Source: Massilia sp. Root418 (lineage in GTDB: Bacteria > Pseudomonadota > Gammaproteobacteria > Burkholderiales > Burkholderiaceae_D). Taken from it: DNA of 64,000 bases. Under the pieces are notes generated by a model. The model did no database searches. It was not told the DNA's origin and saw only the letters and a list, made by a program, of their open reading frames with translations. Positions 1 through 7,492 of the stretch are shown here, one piece after another; position 1 is the stretch's first letter; every line of letters begins with the position of its first letter. Location of the stretch: assembly GCF_001425265.1 (NCBI RefSeq), contig NZ_LMEC01000024.1, forward strand, positions 248,001-312,000, written 5' to 3'. The position numbers were made by a program, and so were the translations under genes.

Positions 1-630
1 CGCGCGCATCCTTGCGGCGCGTATCGCTGCGGTGCGGTTGGCCGCCGCCTGGGCTTCCTGAGCAGCACGCTCGGCGGCGGACGGCCCGGCTGCGGGGCCT
101 GCCAGCAGGCCAGTGCCAGCCTCGGCGCCGGCTGCGCTCGCGTTTGCGCCGGCTGCGTTCGCGTTTGCGCCGGCTGCGGCTTCGGGCGCGGCGGGGCGCA
201 CCGGCGCCGGATCCGGCGTCAGCCACAGCGTGGCAGAGCGCACGCTGGCACGGTTGCCGGTGCCCAGTTCCAGGTAGAGATGCACCACCTCCGCGTCCAC
301 GGGCTGCAAGGTAGTTAAATGCAGAAACTGCCGGTTGTCGCGCTTGACCACCGACAGGCGCAGCGACGACAGCGCCGGATGCATGCGCACATTCGCGCCC
401 TGGTAGATATTCGGCCCGGCCAGGCGGACCTGCACGCCCGCCTGGTCTTCCGGCGTGAGCATCACCAGCTCTATGTCCGCCGATAACTGCTGCCCGAGAT
501 AGGAACGCACTGCCACGTCGCCCAGCTCGGCCGCGCGCGCTGCAGACGGCAATAGGCCAGCCGACAGGGCCGCCGCCAGCACGGCGCCGGCGTTGCGGAG
601 GGCAAGAAAACGGTAAGGACTACGCTGCAT
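1..630 (-). CDS. fimV: FimV/HubP-like protein, N-terminal part (3' end outside window)
   Basis: This gene is read leftward from an ATG at 628-630 and stays open to the window edge, so 210 codons are visible. The product starts with a signal peptide (about 33 residues ending SAARA). It is followed by the FimV N-terminal domain, recognisable from ELGDVAVRSYLGQQLSADIEL, which matches the 'LG-x-ALGQPLxAEIEL' pattern of FimV proteins. After residue about 140 comes Ala/Pro-rich linker sequence containing a short tandem repeat and then a probable coiled coil (AERAAQEAQAAANRTAAIRAARMRA). FimV/HubP proteins are inner-membrane polar scaffolds that bind peptidoglycan through LysM and help type IV pilus assembly. 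The LysM and TPR parts would lie outside the window. The gene is divergent from fumC. Confidence 0.75.
   Translation of the reverse strand, partial: MQRSPYRFLALRNAGAVLAAALSAGLLPSAARAAELGDVAVRSYLGQQLSADIELVMLTPEDQAGVQVRLAGPNIYQGANVRMHPALSSLRLSVVKRDNRQFLHLTTLQPVDAEVVHLYLELGTGNRASVRSATLWLTPDPAPVRPAAPEAAAGANANAAGANASAAGAEAGTGLLAGPAAGPSAAERAAQEAQAAANRTAAIRAARMRA
125..178. repeat. 21-bp tandem repeat inside fimV linker
   Basis: Two 21-bp units (125-145 and 146-166) differ by one base, and a third partial unit follows to 178. They encode the repeated peptide AGANANA/AGANASA in the Ala-rich linker. This is an in-frame expansion of a low-complexity linker. Confidence 0.8.
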
Positions 631-763
631 GTATTCGGGTCGCGTGGGTGCGAATTTCTGAAGTGTAACAGTCTTAACGGCTGGATTTCCCGCTTTTGAA
701 GTCCTGCGCCGGAAATTGGACTCTGCGCTACACTAATTGCATATTCCATCACGAGAGGCATCC

Positions 764-2161
764 ATGAGCACCCGTTCCGAGCGCGACAGTTTTGGCCCCA
801 TCGACGTCCCCGCAGACAAGCTGTGGGGTGCGCAAACCCAGCGCTCGCTGGAACACTTCGCCATCTCCACCGAACGCATGCCGCCCGAGCTGATCAATGC
901 GCTGGCCAACGTCAAACGCGCCGCCGCGCGCGTCAATTTCGACCTCGGCCTGCTGGACGAGGCCAAGGCATCCGCCATCACCCAGGCGGCCGACGAAGTA
1001 TTGGCAGGCAAGCACGCCGCCGAATTCCCGCTGGCGGTGTGGCAGACCGGCTCCGGCACCCAGTCCAACATGAATATGAACGAAGTGCTGGCCAACCGCG
1101 GCTCCGAGATCCTGGGCGGCGAGCGCGGCGAGAAGCGCCTGCTGCACCCGAACGACCACGTGAACATGGGCCAGTCCTCCAACGACATCTTCCCCACCGC
1201 CATCCACGTGGCCTCGGCCCACGCGGTCGCCCACAACGTGCTGCCGGCATTGCGCGACCTGCGCGCAACCCTGGACGCCAAGGCCAAGGCTTTCGCCCAC
1301 ATCGTCAAGATCGGCCGCACCCACCTGCAGGACGCCACGCCGCTGACCCTGGGCCAGGAATTCTCCGGCTATGTGGCCCAGCTGGACTACGCGGACCTGA
1401 TGATCACCGCCGCCCTGCCCCCGCTGCTGGAACTGGCAGCCGGCGGCACGGCGGTGGGGACCGGCCTGAACGCGCACCCGGAATATGCCACCCGCATCGC
1501 CGCCGAGCTGGCGGCGCGCCTGCAGCTGCCGTTCGAAACCGCCGACAACAAGTTTGCCGCCCTGGCCGCGCACGACGCGCTGGTGGCTGCGCACGGTGCC
1601 CTGAAAACCCTGGCCACGGCGCTGATGAAAATCGCCAACGACGTGCGCTGGATGGCGTCCGGCCCGCGTTCCGGCCTGGGCGAAATCACCATCCCCGAAA
1701 ACGAGCCGGGCAGCTCCATCATGCCGGGCAAGGTCAACCCGACCCAATGCGAAGCCGTTACCATGCTGTGCTGCCAGGTGTTCGGCAACGACGTCGCCAT
1801 CACCGTCGGCGGCGCCTCCGGCAATTTCGAGCTGAACGTCTACAAGCCGCTGATCGCGCACAACTTCCTGCAAAGCGCGCGCCTGCTGGCGGACGGCATG
1901 CGCAGCTTCGACCACCATTGCGCGCAGGGCATCGAAGCCAACCTGGACCGCATCGGGGAGCTGATGGAACGCTCGCTGATGCTGGTCACTGCGCTGGCGC
2001 CGCATATCGGCTATGATCGCGCCGCGCAAATCGCCAAGAAGGCGCAGCACGAAGGCACGACGTTGAAGGAAGCGGCGCTGGCACTGGGTTTTGTCAGCGC
2101 GGAACAGTTCGATCAGTGGATCGTGCCGCTGGAGATGACGCAGCCCAACGCCAAAAGTTAG
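764..2161 (+). CDS. fumC: Class II fumarate hydratase
   Basis: This is the iron-independent fumarase of the TCA cycle (fumarate + water to L-malate), a cytosolic homotetramer. The product is 465 residues, the normal FumC length. The fumarase/aspartase superfamily signature GSSIMPGKVNP lies at about residues 316-326, and the substrate-binding GSGTQSNMNMNEV and HPNDHVNMGQSSND segments are in the first third. I chose the ATG at 764 because an AGAGG ribosome-binding site sits just upstream; an in-frame TTG at 737 would add nine residues without one. The gene is transcribed away from fimV. The next gene starts 66 bp downstream on the same strand. Confidence 0.97.
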   Translation: MSTRSERDSFGPIDVPADKLWGAQTQRSLEHFAISTERMPPELINALANVKRAAARVNFDLGLLDEAKASAITQAADEVLAGKHAAEFPLAVWQTGSGTQSNMNMNEVLANRGSEILGGERGEKRLLHPNDHVNMGQSSNDIFPTAIHVASAHAVAHNVLPALRDLRATLDAKAKAFAHIVKIGRTHLQDATPLTLGQEFSGYVAQLDYADLMITAALPPLLELAAGGTAVGTGLNAHPEYATRIAAELAARLQLPFETADNKFAALAAHDALVAAHGALKTLATALMKIANDVRWMASGPRSGLGEITIPENEPGSSIMPGKVNPTQCEAVTMLCCQVFGNDVAITVGGASGNFELNVYKPLIAHNFLQSARLLADGMRSFDHHCAQGIEANLDRIGELMERSLMLVTALAPHIGYDRAAQIAKKAQHEGTTLKEAALALGFVSAEQFDQWIVPLEMTQPNAKS

Positions 2162-2227
2162 CCTGTGCGCTTTGGGTGAATTTTTTGATAACTGAACAAC
2201 ACGTCATCGCGACAAAGGATAAAATAA

Positions 2228-2464
2228 ATGCAAAAGGTTAGTTTTGAATTGACGTCGGAATTCATCGAATTGAACCAGCTTTTGAAGAACGTCGGGCTGT
2301 GCGACAGCGGCGGCGCAGGCAAGGTGCTGGTGGCCAGCGGCCAGGTGAAAGTCGACGGCAAGCAGGAATTGCGCAAGACCTGCAAGATACGCGCAGGTCA
2401 GCAAGTCAGCGTAGGCGATGTGCGCATCAGCGTCGAAGGCGACAGCGGCGCCGACGGCGCTTGA
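2228..2464 (+). CDS. S4-domain RNA-binding protein (YbcJ-like)
   Basis: This 78-residue protein consists almost entirely of one S4 fold. The pattern IELNQLLKNVGLCDSGGAGKVLVASGQVKVDGKxELRKTCKI followed by RAGQQVSVGDVRI is typical of the small stand-alone YbcJ family. S4 domains bind structured RNA; the family has been linked to ribosome-associated functions but the exact role is not established. The ATG at 2228 follows a purine-rich AAAGGAT site. The gene may be cotranscribed with fumC, but no terminator or promoter was identified between them. Confidence 0.85.
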   Translation: MQKVSFELTSEFIELNQLLKNVGLCDSGGAGKVLVASGQVKVDGKQELRKTCKIRAGQQVSVGDVRISVEGDSGADGA

Positions 2465-2598
2465 TTGGGCAGTGGCAAGGCAGGAATCGAAGTTGCAATA
2501 ATTCTTGCATTTGAGCAATCGATCGCTAAGCTGGTGGTGGGGCGGACCGTGTTCGCTTCATGCAGTGATTTTGCTCAACCAGCAGGAGGGGGATCGCC

Positions 2599-2883
2599 AT
2601 GGACGGCCCTGAACACAAGCTGCAAACCCAGGAGCGCCTGATCGGCGATTTGCGGCAAGTAATCGAAAACGCGGAAGAACTCCTGAAAAATACCGACCAG
2701 CACACGAGCGCGCTCTACCAGAACGCGCGCGCCAAGCTCACCCAGGCGCTGCAGGCCGCCACCGAAGAACTGGCGCGTTTCGAAGACGCGCAGCTGGCGC
2801 GCATGATCGCCGCCACCCACGCCGCCAACCTGCAGTACCGCGACCGCAGCGGCGAGGCCAAGCTGATGCGGGCCTTCCGGTAG
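2599..2883 (+). CDS. DUF883/YqjD-like protein without membrane anchor
   Basis: The 94-residue product has the N-terminal pattern of the DUF883 (ElaB/YqjD/YgaM) family: LIGDLRQVIENAEELLKNTDQHTSALYQNARAKLTQALQAA, an amphipathic helical region. Family members are ribosome-associated proteins that usually end in a transmembrane helix with GxxxG motifs for inner-membrane attachment. Here the C-terminus is polar (YRDRSGEAKLMRAFR) and no hydrophobic helix is visible, so the protein is probably soluble. The start has a strong AGGAGGGGGATCGCC site upstream. It converges with the DoxX gene, with only a few bases between the stops. Confidence 0.65.
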   Translation: MDGPEHKLQTQERLIGDLRQVIENAEELLKNTDQHTSALYQNARAKLTQALQAATEELARFEDAQLARMIAATHAANLQYRDRSGEAKLMRAFR

Positions 2884-2890
2884 CCGCTCC

Positions 2891-3355
2891 TCAATCCGGC
2901 CGTTGCTTGCCGATCAAGGCATCGAGCGAGAAGCGGCCCGGGCCGAACGCCACCACCACCAGCAGCAGCACGCCCCAGTAGAAGTGGTCGTTGACTGCTG
3001 CCGGGCATTCAAAACTGAACAGCTGCGGGTAGGAAATCACCGCCATCGCGTTGACGAAAAACAGCGCCAGCGCGGCCGGGCGCGAAAACAGCCCCACGAA
3101 CAGCAGCAGCGGGAACACCAGTTCGCCGCCCGCTCCCAGGTAAGCCGCCAGGTCCGGCGGCAGCAGCGGCACCTTGTATTCGTCGTGGAACAGCGCCAGC
3201 GTGGCGCTCCAGTCGTTCAGCTTGGCCAGGCCGGCTTTGAGGAACTGCCAGCCGACGTACAGGCGGATCGCCAGGCTGGCCAGGGAACCGCCCCAGTCGC
3301 TCAGCGCAGCGTCGCAGAAGGTGGACAGGCGATGCAATGCAGACAGATTTTTCAT
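2891..3355 (-). CDS. DoxX-family membrane protein (bufferin operon, BufD-like)
   Basis: The 154-residue product has four hydrophobic segments typical of DoxX: LAIRLYVGWQFLKAGLAKL, a second starting at about residue 78 (LVFPLLLFVGLF), PAALALFFVNAMAVISY and FYWGVLLLVVVAFGPG. The RLxVGWxFLKAGxxK motif in helix 1 is characteristic. It is the last gene of a three-gene minus-strand unit, 38 bp downstream of the MNIO/DUF2063 fusion gene. DoxX proteins commonly close DUF2282-MNIO-DUF2063 operons, where a redox or membrane role in metal homeostasis is suspected. The biochemical function is unknown. Confidence 0.85.
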   Translation of the reverse strand: MKNLSALHRLSTFCDAALSDWGGSLASLAIRLYVGWQFLKAGLAKLNDWSATLALFHDEYKVPLLPPDLAAYLGAGGELVFPLLLFVGLFSRPAALALFFVNAMAVISYPQLFSFECPAAVNDHFYWGVLLLVVVAFGPGRFSLDALIGKQRPD

Positions 3356-3393
3356 GTCGATCTCGTTTCAGGTTGGGCAGCGGGAGGCTGCGG

Positions 3394-5088
3394 TCAGTGC
3401 GGTGTGCCGGCCGGGAGGAACACGGCGTGCTCCAGCCATTGCTGCAAGTGCGCGGCCACGTCGAAGGCTTCGTCGATGTCGAAGGCGGCGTCCAGCGCGG
3501 TGCCGGCCGGGCCGCCAGCGTGCAACTCGGCCAGTGCCGCGTAGGCGGCTGGGATAAGCGGCAGCACCCCGGTTTTCCAGCGCGCGCGGGTAATAAGTGC
3601 ATGATTGGGCAAGTCCATGCGGTCCGGGAATGGCGGGCCGTCGGGCTGATGGGCCAGCCACAGCTGCACCACGTTCCAGGCGGAGGCAAACAGGCTGCAC
3701 GCGGGACGCAAGGGCAACCGGGCCTCTTCCAGTAACTCGGGCGGCATGGCCGCCAGGTCGGCTGCGGACAGGGCTGGCGAGTCGGCTGCGTAGTGGGCGC
3801 GGTGCAGCGCCCACTCCAGCCTGGCCATGTCCGGCAGATAGGGCAGCTCCGCCGTGTGCGGGAAGCCCGCCAGGAAGGCGGCGAAATCGGCGCCAAACCG
3901 GTTCAGGTCGCCGCTTTGCGACGGATGCGCGCGGCCGTATTCACCGCTCAGGCCGCTGAAGAAATCATCTCCCACCAGTTGCCGGATGACGGGATAGGCG
4001 GCGGCCAGGGTCTTGTTCCAGGTAACGGACATGTTGCCGCGATACAGCGCATAGCGGTGCGCATTGGCCTCGCCCCGGAATGTCTCCAGCGCAGTTGCGG
4101 ATGCGGCGATATCGAGCAGCCCGGCGGCGAACGCTTGCTGGCTGTCGGCCAGTGCGGCCCGGGCCGCGTCTGCCGGCGCTTGCGCACGCTGTACGGCGGC
4201 CGGGTCGGCCGGGGCGTTACCGCTGGCAGAGGCAGCCGCCGCGTCCGCAAAAGTGATAGCCAGCCTGTCCACTATCGCGCGCGCCTTGGCGGCCTCGCCC
4301 AGCAGCACATCCAGCCCGGGGATATCTGTGTCCCACTCGATCAGGGTGGGCACGGGGCCGAAGCGGCGCAAGGCGGCTTCGTACAATTTCCATACTGGCT
4401 CGGCCACCACGGCGCCGTGGTGATCGATGACCGCGTCCGGCGTCACCAGGTGGCCGGCCAGGTGAATTTCCCCCACAGTGCCCGGCGTCATGGCGGCCAT
4501 GGCGGCCAGCGCGTCTTCGCCATGGTTTAGCTGGTTCACGTACAGGTTGTTCACGTCCAGCAGCAGGCCGCAGCCGGTGCGCTGCGCCAGCGCGGCCAGG
4601 AACGCGGCTTCGCTCATGGCGTCGTCCCGGAACCGCACGTAGGTGGAGACGTTTTCCAGCAATATCCTGCGCTGCAGCCTGTCCTGCACACGCTGCACGC
4701 GCTCGCTCAACAGGTCCAGCGCGGCGGCATTCAGCGCCAGCGGCAGCAAGTCGTTCAGGTGGCGTCCAAACACCGCGCCCCAGCACAAATGCTCGGACAC
4801 CAGTGCCGGCTGCACCGCCTGCACCAGCTCCCGCACGCGTTCAAGGTGCTGCTCGGAAAAGCCGCGCGCGGAACCCAGCCCCAGCCCCACGCCATGCAGG
4901 CTCACCGGATAGTCGCGCCGCAAGGCTTGCAGCACGTGCCAGTCCCATCCGCCCTGGTCGAGATAGTTCTCGGTGTGGACTTCCAGCCAGCCGGCGCTGG
5001 GCCGCTGTGCCAGGAACTGGCGATAATGGGGCGCCCTCAGGCCAACGCCGACGCCCAGCGCAGGAGCGGAATGAGCGTCGGGTTGCAT
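3394..5088 (-). CDS. MNIO (DUF692) enzyme fused to DUF2063 partner protein (BufB-BufC fusion)
   Basis: The product has 564 residues and two parts. Residues about 8-275 are an MNIO/DUF692 TIM barrel. Candidate iron ligands are E40 (HTENYLD), H65 (SLHG), H100 (SEHL), E145 (LLEN), D178/N180 (LLLDVNN), H209/H213 (EIHLAGH) and E251/D253/D255 (IEWDTD). Residues about 280-312 are an Ala/Pro linker. Residues about 313-560 are DUF2063 (BufC), which begins with a helical N-domain and continues with a larger C-domain. MNIO enzymes modify cysteines of ribosomally made precursor peptides, and the DUF2063 partner recognises the precursor. The two are normally encoded by separate genes; here they form one chain. 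The gene lies 25 bp downstream of the DUF2282 precursor gene, with a GAGG site before the ATG. Confidence 0.9.
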   Translation of the reverse strand: MQPDAHSAPALGVGVGLRAPHYRQFLAQRPSAGWLEVHTENYLDQGGWDWHVLQALRRDYPVSLHGVGLGLGSARGFSEQHLERVRELVQAVQPALVSEHLCWGAVFGRHLNDLLPLALNAAALDLLSERVQRVQDRLQRRILLENVSTYVRFRDDAMSEAAFLAALAQRTGCGLLLDVNNLYVNQLNHGEDALAAMAAMTPGTVGEIHLAGHLVTPDAVIDHHGAVVAEPVWKLYEAALRRFGPVPTLIEWDTDIPGLDVLLGEAAKARAIVDRLAITFADAAAASASGNAPADPAAVQRAQAPADAARAALADSQQAFAAGLLDIAASATALETFRGEANAHRYALYRGNMSVTWNKTLAAAYPVIRQLVGDDFFSGLSGEYGRAHPSQSGDLNRFGADFAAFLAGFPHTAELPYLPDMARLEWALHRAHYAADSPALSAADLAAMPPELLEEARLPLRPACSLFASAWNVVQLWLAHQPDGPPFPDRMDLPNHALITRARWKTGVLPLIPAAYAALAELHAGGPAGTALDAAFDIDEAFDVAAHLQQWLEHAVFLPAGTPH

Positions 5089-5113
5089 GGTCGCGGCCTC
5101 GGGAGGATGGCGA

Positions 5114-5380
5114 TTACTTGGCTGGCGCGCTGGTTTTGCCGCCGGCTTTTTCGCAAGTCCCCTTGGCTACATACTTCCATTCGGTAGGCGCGTTGTCGGC
5201 CTTGGCCTGGCCGGCGCACGAGTGCGAACCATTGGCGGAGGCGCAATCGTTCTGGCCGGCCTTGGCGATGCCAAAGCATTTTTCCTTGTCGGCGGCCGCC
5301 TCCATGGCCGAGGCCGATACAGTGGCGGCGCTGCAGACGGTTGCCAGGGCGGCGGCGATCAGGGCTTGACGTTTGTTCAT
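5114..5380 (-). CDS. DUF2282 bufferin-type precursor peptide (BufA1-like)
   Basis: This 88-residue exported peptide has a signal sequence (about 25 residues, NKRQ...SASA). The mature part has four cysteines at positions 35, 46, 55 and 76 in the DUF2282 arrangement KCFGIAKAGQNDC...SHSCAGQ...KGTC. In the bufferin family an MNIO enzyme converts core cysteines to thiooxazole-type heterocycles, and the secreted product binds copper or related metals. The MNIO-DUF2063 gene directly downstream strongly supports this role. An AGGAGATAGTC ribosome-binding site precedes the ATG. The metal specificity here is inferred from the family, not seen. Confidence 0.88.
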   Translation of the reverse strand: MNKRQALIAAALATVCSAATVSASAMEAAADKEKCFGIAKAGQNDCASANGSHSCAGQAKADNAPTEWKYVAKGTCEKAGGKTSAPAK

Positions 5381-5490
5381 GACTATCTCCTAAGGTTAAG
5401 TAAGTTCGCTCTTGGTGCGCAGAAACCTGCGACTGAAGCATAGTCGCGCACCGCGTTCGCATCCTTACATATCTTTTTTGAATTTACAAA

Positions 5491-5529
5491 AGAAAAAGCC
5501 CGGATTCACCGAGGCAGTGGTTCCGGGCT
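5491..5529 (-). terminator. Rho-independent terminator of the Lys/His-rich secreted protein gene
   Basis: An 8-bp stem (5497-5504 paired with 5522-5529, AGCCCGGA/TCCGGGCT) is followed on the minus strand by TTTTTCTTTT. It lies about 30 bp past the stop of the gene ending at 5560 and separates that gene from the bufferin operon, which must therefore have its own promoter between about 5381 and 5490. Confidence 0.85.
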
Positions 5530-5559
5530 GGCGGGTGCGCAGTCAAGCGCATCTGAACA

Positions 5560-5739
5560 TCAGGCGGCAGGCGCTGCCTTCTTAACCTTCTTGCTCGCAA
5601 CTTTCTTGTGCGCAGCCTTTTTGTGCACGGCCTTCTTGTGCACTGGGGTGGCGTGTTCGGCGGCGGCGACTGGAGCCTGGGCGAATGCGGTACCCATGGC
5701 GAAGGTGGCGGCGATAGCGGCAGCGATCAGTTTCTTCAT
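5560..5739 (-). CDS. Small secreted Lys/His/Ala-rich repeat protein
   Basis: The 59-residue product has a clear signal peptide (MKKLIAAAIAATFAMGTAFAQA). The short mature part is built from HKKA/VHKK/SKKV repeats, so it is very basic and low in complexity. It resembles acid-shock or histone-H1-tail-like secreted peptides in composition only. The frame is open further upstream, but the ATG at 5737-5739 gives the signal peptide and has a GGGAA site. Histidine- and lysine-rich exported peptides can bind metal or nucleic acid, but the function is unknown. It is monocistronic, with its own terminator downstream. Confidence 0.7.
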   Translation of the reverse strand: MKKLIAAAIAATFAMGTAFAQAPVAAAEHATPVHKKAVHKKAAHKKVASKKVKKAAPAA

Positions 5740-5772
5740 TTGGCGTTTCCCTCGATGTTGTCCGTAAGAACT

Positions 5773-5784
5773 CCCTACGTAGGG
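5773..5784. promoter_or_regulatory. 12-bp perfect palindrome upstream of the Lys/His-rich protein gene
   Basis: CCCTACGTAGGG lies 34-45 bp upstream of the ATG at 5739. Its placement fits an operator or a promoter-region hairpin. No partner regulator is visible nearby. Confidence 0.4.
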
Positions 5785-5835
5785 CATTAACGCCCGCGGC
5801 CTCAGTTGAGTTGACGCAATTTGCTGAGAAACAGC

Positions 5836-6036
5836 TTAAGCCGTGGTGTTGATGTTGTTGCCGAGATTGGAAGGCAGGTTCGATGCCTTGGGCACAGGAG
5901 GAATGGCTTCGATCAGCGCTTGTGCACTGGAGGCCTGGACATCCTGGGCTTTTTTCTGCACCGCCAGGGCCACGTCCTGTTTGAGGCCGGTGTCGGCGAT
6001 GCTAGTTGCTGCGCGTGCAATTGCTGAAACGTCCAT
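5836..6036 (-). CDS. YjfB-family putative motility protein
   Basis: The 66-residue product (MDVSAIARAATSIADTGLKQDVALAVQKKAQDVQASSAQALIEAIP...) matches the small YjfB-type 'putative motility protein' family. That family is defined by an MD(V)S-IA-A start, a KKAxDxQA(S/A)xAxxLI core and a Pro-rich end. Such genes are often associated with flagellar or chemotaxis regulons, but the biochemical role is unknown. I chose the ATG at 6034-6036, preceded by GGAGGAAGTC, over the in-frame start four codons upstream. Confidence 0.8.
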   Translation of the reverse strand: MDVSAIARAATSIADTGLKQDVALAVQKKAQDVQASSAQALIEAIPPVPKASNLPSNLGNNINTTA

Positions 6037-6088
6037 GACTTCCTCCACTCTGGGCTATCCCCTGTTTACGGACGTTTTTTTGCCGGCT

Positions 6089-6634
6089 TTAGGGCTGGGG
6101 CGAATTTATTTTCACGCGCTGGCGCAGCCAGTCCAGGATGGCCGGGCGATTATTCAGGTCCAGCCAGGCCAGGCCGTCGCGCAGCGCGGCCGGCGGCGGC
6201 AGATCGGAGGCGACCGCCACGATACGCGGGTCGTCCGGATACAGGGGCGGACGGCCGTTTTCCAGGCGGTACACTTCCAGCTTGTCGTAAGGGTAGGATT
6301 TGAAGCCTTCCACCAGGGTCAGGTCGGCCGGGCCCATGCGGGCCAGCTGCTCGTCCAGCGTGGGTTCGGGGGCGCCGCGCAGTTCGTGGACGATGGCAAA
6401 GCGGTAAGGCGACGCCACCAGCACCTCGGCCGCGCCGGCCAGGCGCAGGCGAGCGGAATCCTTGCGCGGCGGTTCCAGTTCCAGGTCGTGGTGGCTGTGC
6501 TTGATGATATTGACCCGCAAATTCAGCGCGGCCAGCTGCGTCACCAGCACTTCCAGCAGCGTGGTCTTGCCGCTGCCGGAGGTGCCGACGATGCCGATGA
6601 CGTTGCGGGGCAAGACGGGGAGATCGTGGTCCAT
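6089..6634 (-). CDS. mobB: Molybdopterin-guanine dinucleotide biosynthesis adaptor MobB
   Basis: MobB is a GTP-binding protein that assists MobA in attaching GMP to molybdopterin. The 181-residue product carries a Walker A loop GTSGSGKTT near residue 17, the MobB motif KHSHHDLELEPPRKDSARLRLAGA that follows it, and LVEGFKSYPYDKLEVYR. Length and order fit MobB. It is the last gene of a minus-strand operon, 11 bp after gspB. No other molybdenum cofactor gene is in the window, so the position behind a secretion gene pair is unusual. Confidence 0.93.
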   Translation of the reverse strand: MDHDLPVLPRNVIGIVGTSGSGKTTLLEVLVTQLAALNLRVNIIKHSHHDLELEPPRKDSARLRLAGAAEVLVASPYRFAIVHELRGAPEPTLDEQLARMGPADLTLVEGFKSYPYDKLEVYRLENGRPPLYPDDPRIVAVASDLPPPAALRDGLAWLDLNNRPAILDWLRQRVKINSPQP

Positions 6635-6645
6635 CGGGATGTCTT

Positions 6646-7491
6646 TCAGTATGGCACGCGGTAGCGGTAGCCCTTGAAGGTGAAAATAGCTGCTTTGGGC
6701 AGGAGTTTTTCCAGCACCAGGCCGGGTGCCACCTCCTCCCCTTCGCGGCGCAATATTTTGTCGATCAGCACCAGGCGGTCGGCGGGATTCTTGGAGTACA
6801 TATAACCGCCCGTGGTGATGGGGGGAATGCTGCGCTGGATGGGCTCGGGTAGTTCCCGCAGCAACTGCACGGGTTCTTCTGCAAGCTCGGCGGCAGGGGC
6901 TGGCGCGGCTTTCGCTGGCTGCGGCGCAGGTTTGGCAGGATCGCCGGCCGCTTGCATCGAAGGCGCCTGGGGCGCGGCGCGCGTCGGGGACGGCTCGGCA
7001 GGCGTGGGCTTGGAACCGGCAAGCGGCGCAGCGTGGCCAGCGGGCGCGGCTGCCATGGCTGGCAAAGCAGGCGCAGGTGCAGCGCGGGCGGGGGCCGGAG
7101 CGGCGGCGGCTCCAGCGGCGGATCCGGCGGCCACGCCTGGTCCGGCGACTGCGGCAGCAGCTACGGCGGGGCCGGCGGGGGCGGCAGGCGCCACGGCCTG
7201 GGGCGCAGGCGCGCCGGGCGCGGCCAATGCCGCTGGTCCGGATGCGGAGACGGCAGCCGGGAGCGTGTCAGCAGGCGTGGCAGGCGCTGCGGGCGCGGCT
7301 TGCTGGCGCCACGCGAGCGCGGCGGCGCCGGCGATGAGCACCGCGCCGGCGGCCAGCGCCATGGGCTTCCATGGCTTGCCAGCCGTGCTGCGCGCACTGG
7401 CCACATCGAGCGTGGGCGCATGGATGGTGGGCGTGGCGCCAAGCTGGCGTTCCGCCTGCGCCTTCTTGAGCGCTTCAAGTATGTAGGACAT
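6646..7491 (-). CDS. gspB: Type II secretion assembly protein GspB
   Basis: The 281-residue product begins with MSYILEALKKAQAERQLG, the conserved cytoplasmic start of GspB/ExeB-type proteins. One membrane helix follows at about residues 45-62 (PMALAAGAVLIAGAAALAW), then a long Ala/Pro-rich periplasmic linker. The C-terminal periplasmic domain reads GGYMYSKNPADRLVLIDKILRREGEEVAPGLVLEKLLPKAAIFTFKGYRYRVPY. With GspA, GspB forms the complex that remodels peptidoglycan and places the GspD secretin. Its start codon is one base after the gspA stop, indicating translational coupling. The core gsp genes are not in the window. Confidence 0.9.
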   Translation of the reverse strand: MSYILEALKKAQAERQLGATPTIHAPTLDVASARSTAGKPWKPMALAAGAVLIAGAAALAWRQQAAPAAPATPADTLPAAVSASGPAALAAPGAPAPQAVAPAAPAGPAVAAAAVAGPGVAAGSAAGAAAAPAPARAAPAPALPAMAAAPAGHAAPLAGSKPTPAEPSPTRAAPQAPSMQAAGDPAKPAPQPAKAAPAPAAELAEEPVQLLRELPEPIQRSIPPITTGGYMYSKNPADRLVLIDKILRREGEEVAPGLVLEKLLPKAAIFTFKGYRYRVPY

Positions 7492-7492
7492 C

